The translations under genes and the position numbers were made by a program. Of a stretch of 64,000 nucleotides of DNA, positions 18,200 through 26,771 are shown in pieces. Within the stretch, counting starts at the first letter, position 1, and each line of letters starts with the position of its first letter. Source of the stretch: Streptomyces sp. NBC_00576 (lineage in GTDB: Bacteria > Actinomycetota > Actinomycetes > Streptomycetales > Streptomycetaceae); contig NZ_CP107780.1 in NCBI RefSeq assembly GCF_036345175.1, forward strand, positions 3,596,001 to 3,660,000. The letters run 5' to 3'. The notes under the pieces were generated by a model. That model worked only from the letters and a program-made list of their open reading frames with translations. It made no database searches and was not told where the DNA came from.

Positions 18200-18838
18200 T
18201 TACTTCCGGGCGGCGGTCTGTTCGACCGCGCGCACGATCTTGACGTAGCAGCCGCAACGGCAGATGTTGCCGCTCATCCACTCCCGGATCTCCTCGTGCG
18301 AACCGGTGTGACCCTCCTGGATGCAGCCCACACCGGACAGGATCTGGCCGGGCGTGCAGTAACCGCACTGGAAGGCGTCCTCGTCGATGAACGCCTGCTG
18401 CAACGGGTGGAGTTGGTCCCCGTCGGCCAGGCCCTCGATCGTCGTGACCTCGGTGCCCTCCAGCCGGACGGCCAGCGTCAGACAGGAGTTGACCCGGTGG
18501 CCGTCGACCAGCACGGTGCACGCCCCGCAGGCGCCGGCGTTGCAGCCCTTCTTCGAACCGGTCAGGTCGAGGTGCTCGCGCAGCAGGTCCAGCAGCGAGG
18601 TGCGGTTGTCGACCGTCACGGTGCGGCGGGTGCCGTTGACCGTCAACGAGACCCGGCTGGAGGGCGACGCCCCCACCGCGGTGGCTTCTTCCGGGTCCGC
18701 GAGGAAGGTCCCTCCGGCCACGACCGCACCGCCGACCGCGGCACTGGTGGCGATGAAGGTGCGCCGACTGGGCGCCGGGGAGGACTCGCCGGATCCGGTG
18801 GGGGGTGGAACAGCAGATTCAGGGAGCTCAATGGACAT
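18200..18838 (-). CDS. paoA: Tat-exported 2Fe-2S subunit of the molybdenum hydroxylase
   Basis: A small subunit of about 212 residues. The N-terminus carries a twin-arginine signal, SRRTFIATSAAVGG followed by a hydrophobic stretch, so the assembled enzyme should act outside the membrane, as PaoABC does in the E. coli periplasm. The first cluster is plant-ferredoxin type (CNAGACGAC ... NSC); the second uses CGYCTPGQ and CRCGCY. ATG at 18838 was preferred to the ATG six bases upstream because GAAGG then lies at a normal distance. It is first in the operon. Confidence 0.9.
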   Translation of the reverse strand: MSIELPESAVPPPTGSGESSPAPSRRTFIATSAAVGGAVVAGGTFLADPEEATAVGASPSSRVSLTVNGTRRTVTVDNRTSLLDLLREHLDLTGSKKGCNAGACGACTVLVDGHRVNSCLTLAVRLEGTEVTTIEGLADGDQLHPLQQAFIDEDAFQCGYCTPGQILSGVGCIQEGHTGSHEEIREWMSGNICRCGCYVKIVRAVEQTAARK

Positions 18839-19002
18839 AGGCATGCCTTCGCATCACGAACGGATCGGCCGTACAGAGCGGCACGGCAGGAGACGGGATC
18901 GTCGTCACCGCAGACCTGGGCGACCGAGCGTCTGGCTGCGGCCGTCCAGGTGGGAAGTCTGGCATCGCAAGTCATGCCTGTGACTGGGAGATTTTTGTCC
19001 CC

Positions 19003-19056
19003 CCTTGGTCTTCCGTCTTGGTCTTCCATCCTTGGATTTCATCCTTGGTTTTCCAT
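19003..19056. repeat. Four degenerate 13-14-bp direct repeats upstream of the molybdoenzyme operon
   Basis: The units are CCTTGGTCTTCCGT (19003), CTTGGTCTTCCAT (19017), CCTTGGATTTCAT (19030) and CCTTGGTTTTCCAT (19043). They are T-rich for this genome and lie about 165 bp before the 2Fe-2S subunit start, within the promoter interval. Confidence 0.75.
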
Positions 19057-19091
19057 GGACACGAAGACCCTCAACCGCTCCTGACGTTGCG

Positions 19092-19961
19092 TCAGGCAAT
19101 CGGCCGGGACGCGGGCAGGTTCTGGTCGGCGGCCCAGGAGGCGAGGATGCTCAACCGCTCGTGGGTGGGGGAGCCGGGCTCGGCGGTCCAGACGGTCAGG
19201 TGCTGGTCCGGGTCGGTGCTGGCGGTCAGGGTGTCCCAGTCCAGGACGAGTTCGCCGACGACCGGATGGTTGAGGGTCTTCGTGCCCACGGTGCGGCCGG
19301 CGACACGGTGATCGCCCCACCAGCGGGCGAACTTCTCGTCCCTCGTGGACAGTTCACCGACCAGCTCGATCAGGCGAGGGTCCTCCGGATACTTCGCCGC
19401 CTCCATCCGCAGCTGGGCCACGGAGATCTGCGCCGAGGTCTCCCAGTCGGCGTACAGGGTGCGCATCGCCGGTTCGGTGAACTGGATCCGGGGATAGTTT
19501 CGGCGCTTCTCCGGGAGGCGGGAGAAATCGATGACCAGCGCGGCGGCCAGTGTGTTCCAGGCCAGAATGTCCCCGCGTCTGCCCTGCACGATGGCCGGGG
19601 TGGCGGTCAGGTCGTCCAGGACCCGCTGCAGCTGGGGCTGGACCTTCTGCCGGCCGCGGCGCCGGGTACGGGTGGTGGTCTTGCCCGCGAGCTGGAAGAG
19701 ATAGCCACGCTCGTCGTCATCCAGGTGGAGCACCCGGGCCAGGACGTCCAGGACGGGTGCGGACGCCTGCATACGGCCCTGTTCGAGACGCATGTAGTAG
19801 TCGGTGCTGATGTTGGCGAGCTGGGCGACCTCCTCACGGCGCAGCCCGGCCACCCGACGAGGCCCGCCGGTCTCGGGGAGTCCGACCGTGCGCGGACTCA
19901 GCTCGGAGCGGCGCTTCTTGAGGAATTCTCCCAGCTCATTGAGGGGAACGTTGCTGGTCAT
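19092..19961 (-). CDS. XRE-family regulator with MmyB-like ligand domain
   Basis: A 290-residue regulator. The N-terminal helix-turn-helix (about 9-70) reads RRVAGLRREEVAQLANISTDYYMRLEQGR, the signature of the actinobacterial MmyB/XRE group. The C-terminal half (about 105-275) is the PAS-like MmyB domain, which in structural studies binds fatty-acid-like ligands. The ATG at 19961 matches the usual family start (TSNVPLNELGEFLKKRR); the open frame runs far upstream but is not coding-like. It lies immediately upstream of the molybdoenzyme operon on the same strand and is the most likely local regulator of it. Confidence 0.87.
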   Translation of the reverse strand: MTSNVPLNELGEFLKKRRSELSPRTVGLPETGGPRRVAGLRREEVAQLANISTDYYMRLEQGRMQASAPVLDVLARVLHLDDDERGYLFQLAGKTTTRTRRRGRQKVQPQLQRVLDDLTATPAIVQGRRGDILAWNTLAAALVIDFSRLPEKRRNYPRIQFTEPAMRTLYADWETSAQISVAQLRMEAAKYPEDPRLIELVGELSTRDEKFARWWGDHRVAGRTVGTKTLNHPVVGELVLDWDTLTASTDPDQHLTVWTAEPGSPTHERLSILASWAADQNLPASRPIA

Positions 19962-20325
19962 GCGTCCCAGCATGACACCGAACGCATCGGCGAAAGGGGG
20001 AGAATTTACTCCCAGGATGATGCCCTCCCTGACTGCCACTGACCAGATTTTCTCCACCTTCCGCGCGTCCCTCCACGACCATCCGCACGGTCGCCACCTG
20101 AGTGCGCGGCTCGGACCTGTGGCCCCATCGCGGCGCGGAACCCATCGACGAAAGCGCCGGTGTCGTCGGCGAGACCGGTGACGAGCCGTTCCGGTTCCGT
20201 CGCCCGGGCCGCGCCGGATCCGGCACCTGACCTGCTGGTGAGCGCGCGCGAATCCGGGCGGGCCGGCTCCCACGCTCCCGCACACCGACATTTCCGGGCT
20301 GTTACGAAAATTTCGGAACAAGGCG

Positions 20326-20354
20326 TTGACACCGGCCCGGGCGGCTCCTACCTT
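20326..20354 (+). promoter_or_regulatory. Promoter of the LacI-family gene
   Basis: TTGACA at 20326-20331, a 17-bp spacer and TACCTT at 20349-20354 give a good housekeeping-type promoter. The expected start, near 20361, falls a few bases before the first operator. Confidence 0.72.
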
Positions 20355-20363
20355 CACTTCACG

Positions 20364-20473
20364 CGAACCGGTTCGACGATCGACACCGGAACGGTTACAC
20401 CCCTGACATCAGCAAACCGATTCAACCATCGGCGCTTGATCAACTTTCTCCCTGACAACATCGAATCGGTTCG
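20364..20473 (+). promoter_or_regulatory. Three LacI-type operators spaced exactly 49 bp
   Basis: CGAACCGGTTCG (20364-20375, perfect palindrome), CAAACCGATTCA (20413-20424) and CGAATCGGTTCG (20462-20473) match the central-CG palindromes of LacI/GalR repressors. The start-to-start distance is 49 bp both times. The first sits just after the promoter -10 box; the last ends 20 bp before the start codon. Confidence 0.8.
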
Positions 20474-20493
20474 ACATCTCAGCAAGGAGTTCC

Positions 20494-21564
20494 GTGAACA
20501 TCGGTGAGATCGCCAAGAGGGCCGGTGTCTCGCGGAGCACCGTGTCGTACGCGCTCAGCGGCAAGCGTCCCGTGTCCGAGGACACCCGACAGAAGATCCA
20601 GCGCGTCATCGACGAGCTGGGTTACCAGCCCAACGCGAGTGCGCGGGCCCTGGCCAACGGCCGGACCAGCACCATCGGTCTGGTCTTCCCGCCGGCCGGG
20701 AACCACTACACAGGCATGCAGCTGGACTTCATCGGCAGCGTCACCGAGGCCGCCGCGGCCTACGACTACGACGTGCTGCTTTCTCCGAGCGGTGTGGACA
20801 GCGACCGCTCGTTCCAGCGGCTGCTGGGCGAGCGTCGGGTCGACGGCGCGATCCTGATGGAGATCCGGCTTGAGGACGACCGGCTCGACCACCTCACCGC
20901 GGTGGATTTCCCCTCCGTCGCCATCGGCCGCACCGCCCACCCGCAGGGCAGCTGGTGGGTGGGTCTGGACCACACGGCACTCGCGGCAGCGTGTGTGCAC
21001 CACCTCGCCGACCTGGGCCACCGCAGGATCGCCTTCGTCAACCGGCCGGAGCAGCTCCTGCAGGCCGGGTACGAGTCCGCGCACCGGGGCCTGGAAGGGT
21101 TCACCAAGGCCGCGGCGGAACGCGGGCTGACAGTGAGGACGTACTGCTGCGGGGACGACCCCGCGTCCGGCCAGGCCTGTCTGGAACGGATCCTGCACGA
21201 CGACCCGGCCACCACCGCCCTGGTCACCTTGAACGAGGCCGCGCTCGGCGGTCTCTACCGCGGGCTGGCCCAGGCCGGCCTCCATGTGCCGCGCGACTTC
21301 TCCGTCACCGGGGTCGTGGCCGGCCGCTGGGCGGAGACGGTGACCCCGCAGCTCACCGCTGCGGACGTACCGGCGGAACAGATCGGCCGCCTTGCCGTCG
21401 ACCTGCTCGTCGAGCGGCTCGACCACCCCGACGCACCGGCCCGGCACCACCTGCTCGCGCCGCCGATCTCGTTGCGGGCGAGCACCGCACCCGTCGGCAG
21501 CGCACCCCCGGACACCACGCCGACCGGCCCGGCCACGGGCTTAGGTGCCCGTACGAACCGCTGA
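20494..21564 (+). CDS. LacI-family transcriptional repressor of the carbohydrate cluster
   Basis: A 356-residue repressor. The N-terminal HTH is GEIAKRAGVSRSTVSYALSGKRPVSEDTRQKIQRVIDELGYQPN, with hinge ALANGRTSTIGLV. The periplasmic-binding-protein-like sensor domain covers about 62-335, followed by a Pro/Thr-rich tail. GTG at 20494 follows AAGGAG at 7 nt. Its position in front of an ABC importer and two glycosidases implies sugar-responsive control of that cluster and, through the three operators, of itself. The ligand is not deducible. Confidence 0.92.
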   Translation: MNIGEIAKRAGVSRSTVSYALSGKRPVSEDTRQKIQRVIDELGYQPNASARALANGRTSTIGLVFPPAGNHYTGMQLDFIGSVTEAAAAYDYDVLLSPSGVDSDRSFQRLLGERRVDGAILMEIRLEDDRLDHLTAVDFPSVAIGRTAHPQGSWWVGLDHTALAAACVHHLADLGHRRIAFVNRPEQLLQAGYESAHRGLEGFTKAAAERGLTVRTYCCGDDPASGQACLERILHDDPATTALVTLNEAALGGLYRGLAQAGLHVPRDFSVTGVVAGRWAETVTPQLTAADVPAEQIGRLAVDLLVERLDHPDAPARHHLLAPPISLRASTAPVGSAPPDTTPTGPATGLGARTNR

Positions 21565-21566
21565 CC

Positions 21567-21613
21567 CTCCCTCCTCCCTCCTCCCTCCTCCCTCCTCCCT
21601 CCTCCCTCCTCCC
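21567..21613. repeat. CCTCCCT microsatellite, G-quadruplex-forming on the minus strand
   Basis: About seven tandem copies of a 7-bp unit (CCTCCCT) lie just after the repressor stop codon. The minus strand reads GGGAGGA repeats, giving four or more GGG runs separated by 4 nt. Confidence 0.85.
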
Positions 21614-21707
21614 GCACTCTCCCCTGCTCCCGCCGCTCCCCGTGCCGGACGGCTGAGCGGCTCACCGCCGGGCTCGGCGAGCCGACGACCCGCGATCACC
21701 CTTCAGA

Positions 21708-21742
21708 GCACACCTGTGCCGATCCGACGGCACACCTGTGCC
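21708..21742. promoter_or_regulatory. Duplicated GCACACCTGTGCC element before the binding-protein gene
   Basis: Exact 13-bp copies lie at 21708-21720 and 21730-21742, 22 bp apart. Each is an imperfect dyad (GGCACA ... TGTGCC in the second). They sit 22 bp before the solute-binding protein start, so they could be a regulator site or leader structure. Confidence 0.5.
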
Positions 21743-21763
21743 AAAAACCACGAGGAACACGCA

Positions 21764-23008
21764 ATGAACCGATCTGCCAGACGGCGTCTCACCGCCGCAG
21801 TCCTGACCGTCGTCGCCGTCACCGTCGGCGCCACCGCTTGCGGCTCCGGTAAGAGCGGCTCCTCCACGAAGGCGGCGGACGACGCCACGTACACGATCTG
21901 GGACCCGTACCCGCAGTTCGCGAAGGGTTCGGCGTGGGCGAAGCTGCTGGAGGGCTGTGGCACCGAGGCGGGTGTGAAGGTCAAGCGGACGGCGTTCGAC
22001 ACCAGTGACCTGACCAGCAAGACGCTGCTGGCGGCGCAGCAGGGCAACTCCCCGGATGTGCTGATCGTCGACAACCCGGTGGTGTCGACGCTGGCGGAGG
22101 CGGGCGTGCTCACCACGACCGGCGACAACAAGCTCGACACCTCCGGCGTCGATCCCAACCTGCTCGGCGCCGGCCAGTCGGGCGGGAAGACCTACGGCAC
22201 GCCGATCGGCGCCAACACCCTCGCCCTCTACTACAACAACAAGGTGCTCAAGGAGGCCGGGGTGGACATCTCCTCGGTCAGGGACTGGACGTCGCTGACC
22301 GCGGCGCTGGCGAAGGTGAAGGAGGCGGGCAAGAAGGGCATCACGTTCTCCGCGATCGGCACGGAGGAGGGCAGCTTCCAGTTCCTGCCGTGGTTGTGGG
22401 GCTCCGGCGCGAAACTGACCGAACTCGACTCCGCCCAGGGCGTGTCCGCGCTGGCCCTGTGGAAGGACTGGCTGGGCAAGGGCTACGCCCCCAACTCGGT
22501 GCTCAACAACACCCAGACGACGAGTTGGCAGGAGTTCGCGAGCGGCGACTACGCGTTCGCGGAGAACGGCACCTGGCAGCTCGCGGGCGCCGACAAGGCC
22601 GGTCTCGACTACGGCGTCATCCCCGTGCCCGCCGCCGCAGGAGGCAACGCGGCGGCCCCGACGGGCGGCGAGTTCGTCACCATCCCGGTGCAGGACGACA
22701 CCGGCCGCTACACCACCGCACAAAAGCTCGTCTCCTGCCTGACCAGCACCCAGAACCTGTACGACACCGACACCACCCTGTCCTATGTCGCCCCCACCGG
22801 TGAGGTCCAGGACAAGCAGGTCGCGGCCAACGCAAAGCTCAAGCCGTGGGTGGACGCGGTCAAGGCGGCCAAGGGCCGCACCAGTGACGACCTCGGCACC
22901 AAGTACCCCAAGATCTCCGAGCAGATGTGGAAGGCCGTCCAGTCCGCGCTCAGCGGCGCCAAGTCCCCCAAGGACGCGCTCACTTCGGCCCAGTCCGCCG
23001 TCAAGTAA
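21764..23008 (+). CDS. ABC sugar-binding lipoprotein
   Basis: A 414-residue extracellular solute-binding protein of the carbohydrate uptake type 1 family. It has a basic N-terminus, a hydrophobic stretch and lipobox-like TACGSG with Cys at about 27, so it should be lipid-anchored. The mature region shows the family pattern DVLIVDNPVVSTLAEAG ... YGTPIGANTLALYYNNKVLKEAG. ATG at 21764 follows GAGGAA. It is the first transport gene after the LacI repressor; two permease genes follow without an ATPase, as usual for Streptomyces systems energised by a shared MsiK-type ATPase. Confidence 0.9.
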   Translation: MNRSARRRLTAAVLTVVAVTVGATACGSGKSGSSTKAADDATYTIWDPYPQFAKGSAWAKLLEGCGTEAGVKVKRTAFDTSDLTSKTLLAAQQGNSPDVLIVDNPVVSTLAEAGVLTTTGDNKLDTSGVDPNLLGAGQSGGKTYGTPIGANTLALYYNNKVLKEAGVDISSVRDWTSLTAALAKVKEAGKKGITFSAIGTEEGSFQFLPWLWGSGAKLTELDSAQGVSALALWKDWLGKGYAPNSVLNNTQTTSWQEFASGDYAFAENGTWQLAGADKAGLDYGVIPVPAAAGGNAAAPTGGEFVTIPVQDDTGRYTTAQKLVSCLTSTQNLYDTDTTLSYVAPTGEVQDKQVAANAKLKPWVDAVKAAKGRTSDDLGTKYPKISEQMWKAVQSALSGAKSPKDALTSAQSAVK

Positions 23009-23028
23009 CCAGTGCCAGAGGCCCGTTG

Positions 23029-24012
23029 ATGAACCGCAACCCACCAGCGCCCCACCCGCTGCCGGTGCGCGAGGGGAACGGGGCGGCGAGTGCCGCCCCG
23101 CCCCCGGCCGCCGCCCCGCGACAGCGCCGGCCCGCCTCCCCGCAGTGGGCCGCCTGGGCCTTCCTCGCCCCGGTGGTCGCCTATCTCGCCTTCTTCTACG
23201 CGTATCCGCTCTACCGCAACATCGATCTGAGCCTGCGCAACTACACGGTCCGCTCCTTCGTGCAGGGGGACGCCCCGTTCACGGGCCTGAAGAACTACCT
23301 GACGGTGTTCGACGACCCGGTCTTCGCCCCGGCCCTGCTGCACACCATGGTGTTCACCGCCGTGTGCCTGGTCTTCCAGTACGCGATCGGCCTGGCCCTC
23401 GCCGTCTTCTTCAACCAGCACTTCCGGCTCTCCGCGACCCTGCGCGCACTGTTCCTGGTGCCGTGGCTGCTGCCTCTGATCGTGTCGGCGTCCACCTGGT
23501 CGTGGATGCTCAACAGCGACTCCGGCATCGTCAACGCCACCCTGCACGCCGTCGGCATCGGCCCGGTGAACTGGCTGACCTCACCGTCCTGGGCACTGAC
23601 CTCGGTGATCATCGCGAACATCTGGATCGGCGTCCCCTTCAACCTCGTCGTCCTCTACTCCGGCCTGCAGTCCATCCCCACCAGCCTGTACGAGGCCGCC
23701 GCCCTCGACGGCGCCAACGCCTGGCAGCGCTTTTGGCGCATCACCTTCCCCCTGCTGCGCCCGGTCTCCGCCATCACCCTCCTGCTCGGCTTGGTCTACA
23801 CGCTCAAGGTCTTCGACATCATCTGGATCATGACCAAGGGCGGCCCCGCCGACTCCTCCACCACCTTCGCCACCTGGTCCTACCAGCTCGGCTTCGGCAA
23901 CCTGCTGCCCGCCTTCGGCCCCGGCGCGGCCGTCGGCAACCTCCTCGTCGTCGCCGCCCTGCTCTTCGGCCTCGTCTACATGCGGGTCCAGCGAAAGCAG
24001 GCCCTGTCATGA
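23029..24012 (+). CDS. ABC sugar permease (MalF type)
   Basis: A 327-residue inner-membrane subunit with a Pro/Ala-rich cytoplasmic N-terminus and six predicted membrane spans. The EAA loop that contacts the ATPase is EAAALDGANAWQRFWRITFP (about residues 222-241). It starts 20 bp after the binding-protein gene and overlaps the next permease by 4 bp. Confidence 0.9.
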   Translation: MNRNPPAPHPLPVREGNGAASAAPPPAAAPRQRRPASPQWAAWAFLAPVVAYLAFFYAYPLYRNIDLSLRNYTVRSFVQGDAPFTGLKNYLTVFDDPVFAPALLHTMVFTAVCLVFQYAIGLALAVFFNQHFRLSATLRALFLVPWLLPLIVSASTWSWMLNSDSGIVNATLHAVGIGPVNWLTSPSWALTSVIIANIWIGVPFNLVVLYSGLQSIPTSLYEAAALDGANAWQRFWRITFPLLRPVSAITLLLGLVYTLKVFDIIWIMTKGGPADSSTTFATWSYQLGFGNLLPAFGPGAAVGNLLVVAALLFGLVYMRVQRKQALS

Positions 24013-24845
24013 CAGGAATCGCCATGAACCGACGCCCCCGTACCTGGTGGAAGACCGCCGTCGGTCTCCTGCTGACCGCGTTCATGCTCTTCCCGGTCTA
24101 CTGGATGATCAACGTGTCCTTCACCCGCGACCAGGACATGCGCAAAAGCCCGCCGGACCTGTTCCCCGCCCGGCCCACGCTGGAGGGCTACCGGGCCGTC
24201 CTCGACCAGCAGTTGCCCTACCTCGGCACCAGCCTCGTCATCGGCCTGGGCACCGTCGCACTGACCGTGGCGCTGGCCGCACCCGCCGGCTACGCGCTGG
24301 CCAAACTGCGCCCGCGCGGCGGCGGCCTCCTCAGCTTCGTCCTGCTGGCCGCCCAGATGATCCCCGGCATCATCATGGCGATGGGCTTCTACGCCATCTA
24401 CCTCCAGCTCGGCCTGCTGCAGTCCGTGCCCGGCCTGATCGTCGCCGACTCCACCCTCGCCGTCCCCTTCGCCGTCCTCATCTTCACCGCGTTCATGTCC
24501 AACATCCCCGGCGAACTCCTCCAGGCCGCGACCATGGACGGCGCCGGCCCGCTGCGCACCTTCCGCTCGATCGTCCTGCCCATGAGCCGCAACTCGGTCG
24601 TCACGGTGTCCCTGTTCGCGTTCCTGTGGTCCTGGTCCGACTTCATCTTCGCCAGCACCCTCGCGGGCGGCGGCGCCAACGAGCCGATCACCCTCGGCAT
24701 CTACCACTACATCGGCAACAACAACCAGCAGTGGAACGCCATCATGGCCACCGCCGTCGTCGCCTCACTGCCCGCCACAGTCATCCTCGTCCTCGCCCAG
24801 CGCTACGTCGCCGCCGGCGTCACCGCCGGAGCCGTCAAGGACTGA
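24009..24845 (+). CDS. ABC sugar permease (MalG type)
   Basis: A 278-residue second permease with six predicted spans and the EAA-type loop QAATMDGAGPLRTFRSIVLP. It starts with ATGA overlapping the previous stop codon. A short CCGTCCG/CGGACGG hairpin (24872-24890) follows before the glycosidase gene and may adjust downstream expression. Confidence 0.9.
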   Translation: MTGIAMNRRPRTWWKTAVGLLLTAFMLFPVYWMINVSFTRDQDMRKSPPDLFPARPTLEGYRAVLDQQLPYLGTSLVIGLGTVALTVALAAPAGYALAKLRPRGGGLLSFVLLAAQMIPGIIMAMGFYAIYLQLGLLQSVPGLIVADSTLAVPFAVLIFTAFMSNIPGELLQAATMDGAGPLRTFRSIVLPMSRNSVVTVSLFAFLWSWSDFIFASTLAGGGANEPITLGIYHYIGNNNQQWNAIMATAVVASLPATVILVLAQRYVAAGVTAGAVKD

Positions 24846-24925
24846 CCCCCACCATCTCCTCCCGGTCCCCACCGTCCGTACACCGGACGGACGGCCGACC
24901 CTGCCCGAGAATCGAGTGCCGCTCC

Positions 24926-26686
24926 ATGACCGCCGCTCCGTCCGGCCCGGCCTTCTCCGTCCACGACATCCCGTTCAGCACACACGGATCCTGGTTCGAC
25001 ATCTCTCCCGTTGTCGCGGAGAACACATACGCCGAGGACCTCCACCTCGTCTCGCACCAGAACGGCATGCACGCCGTCCTGAGCCTGATTCCCCTGGACC
25101 GGGCGACGGGCGACCGCGCCGAGACCCGCGTCGAAGCGACCCCGGGCCTGCTCAGCTGGACCGGTACGGACGGCCGCATCGACCTCGCCTACGAATCACC
25201 GGACACCGTCCGCCTGCAAGGTACGGGGCTGTCGCTGCGCATCTCCGCGGCGGCGAGGGCGCTGACCCCCTTCAGCGGCACCTACTTCTTCCACGACGCG
25301 GCCGCCGACGCGCACGTGTTCACGTCGTACGAGACCGGGCGCCGCTACCGCGTCACGGTGCTCTCCGGCACGGTGACCGACACCTCCGGCAGCCAGGCCC
25401 TTGGCAGTGCCGACCGGGGCCTCACGGTCGCCGCCGAAGCTGACGGATCGTGGGAGATCGCGGTCGAGGAACTCGACACGTCCCGCCCGCCGTACGCGTC
25501 GGCGGCGGCGTTCGCCAAGCTCGTCGAGGAAGGGCAGAACTCCTTCGCGGACTTTGTCGACGCGGTCGCCCCCTGGCGCTCGTCCGCCACCCAGGCAGCC
25601 GAACTCGCCGCGTATGTGGTGTGGTCCGCGACCGTGCGCCCGGCGGGGCTGGTCACCCGGCCCGCCGTCCTGATGTCCAAGCACTGGATGGACAAGGTCT
25701 GGAGCTGGGACCACTGCTTCAACGCCCTGGCCCTGGCTCCTGGACGCCCCGAACTGGCCTGGGACCAGTACCAGCTGCCCTTCGACCACCAGGACGAGAC
25801 AGGGGCCCTGCCCGACTCGGTCACCCACTCCGAGGTCCTGTACAACTTCGTCAAACCGCCCATCCACGGCTGGGCCTTCGGCCACCTGCGCCGACGGCTC
25901 CCCGAGCCGCTCGCTCCGGCGCAACTGCACGAGGCGTACGACAGACTGACCCGCTGGACGGACTTCTGGCTCACCGCCCGGCGCGCACCCTCGGCGGTCC
26001 TGCCCCACTACCAGCACGGCAACGACAGCGGCTGGGACAACGCCACCACCTTCGACCCCGCACGCGTGGCCGTCACCGCCGACCTCGCCGCCGTACTGAT
26101 CCTCCAACTCGACGAACTGGCCCGGCTGGCCGCCGAACTGGGCTTCCCTGACGACGCCCGGCGCCGCACCGAGACAGCCGACGCCCTCCAGGCCGCCCTG
26201 CTGGACGAGTTGTGGGACGGCGAACGGTTCCTGAGCCGCCCGGCCCACGGCGGAGCCCCCGCGCCGAGCGCCAGCCTGCTCGACCTGATGCCGATCGTGC
26301 TCGGCGACCGCCTGCCCCCCAAGGTCCGCGACCGGCTGGCCGAACAGCTCGAAGGCCACCTCACCGCATTCGGCCTGGCGACCGAACACCCCGGTTCCCC
26401 CCACTATGAGCCCGACGGCTACTGGCGCGGCCCGATCTGGGCCCCCGCCACCATCCTCATCGAAGACGGCCTGCGCCGCGCCGGGCACGAACGCCTCGCG
26501 GACGAGATCAGCGCCCGCTTCCGCGCCCTGTGCGAAACCTCCGGCTTCGCCGAGAACTTCGACGCCCTGACCGGCGAGGGACTACGCGACCGCGCCTACA
26601 CCTGGACCGCCAGCAGCTACCTCCTCCTCGCCCGCGACCACCAGCGGCGCGGCGCGGACGCGAAGACCGCGGCCGCCGTCGTCTGA
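24926..26686 (+). CDS. Intracellular GH63/MGH1-like glycoside hydrolase
   Basis: A 586-residue protein without a signal peptide. The N-terminal beta-sandwich (to about 200) precedes an (alpha/alpha)6 barrel carrying KHWMDKVWSWDHCFNALAL, DETGALPDS, HGNDSGWDNATTF and GPIWAPATILIEDGL. These are landmarks of the GH63-like and mannosylglycerate-hydrolase-like group. The Asp in WDH and an acid late in the barrel are the probable catalytic pair. It would cleave the oligosaccharide brought in by the adjacent importer. A GH37 or amylo-glucosidase relationship is also possible; the specific linkage is unknown. Confidence 0.85.
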   Translation: MTAAPSGPAFSVHDIPFSTHGSWFDISPVVAENTYAEDLHLVSHQNGMHAVLSLIPLDRATGDRAETRVEATPGLLSWTGTDGRIDLAYESPDTVRLQGTGLSLRISAAARALTPFSGTYFFHDAAADAHVFTSYETGRRYRVTVLSGTVTDTSGSQALGSADRGLTVAAEADGSWEIAVEELDTSRPPYASAAAFAKLVEEGQNSFADFVDAVAPWRSSATQAAELAAYVVWSATVRPAGLVTRPAVLMSKHWMDKVWSWDHCFNALALAPGRPELAWDQYQLPFDHQDETGALPDSVTHSEVLYNFVKPPIHGWAFGHLRRRLPEPLAPAQLHEAYDRLTRWTDFWLTARRAPSAVLPHYQHGNDSGWDNATTFDPARVAVTADLAAVLILQLDELARLAAELGFPDDARRRTETADALQAALLDELWDGERFLSRPAHGGAPAPSASLLDLMPIVLGDRLPPKVRDRLAEQLEGHLTAFGLATEHPGSPHYEPDGYWRGPIWAPATILIEDGLRRAGHERLADEISARFRALCETSGFAENFDALTGEGLRDRAYTWTASSYLLLARDHQRRGADAKTAAAVV

Positions 26687-26771
26687 ACCGCGCGCGACAA
26701 CCCACCCAGAACGTCCGGCACGGGGGCCGGCACAGCACCAAGAAGCCCCATCCCTGAAGGGACATCAGCAC

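Larger units (their letters stand above)
19962..20493. other. 532-bp divergent interval between the XRE and LacI genes
   Basis: The right third carries the LacI promoter and three operators (listed separately). The left part, 19962-20320, holds no gene I can support. Confidence 0.6.

Noticed and set aside
20006..20332. 108-codon minus-strand frame between the XRE and LacI genes
   Set aside because: It crosses the LacI promoter and the XRE start region. Only a short piece looks protein-like.
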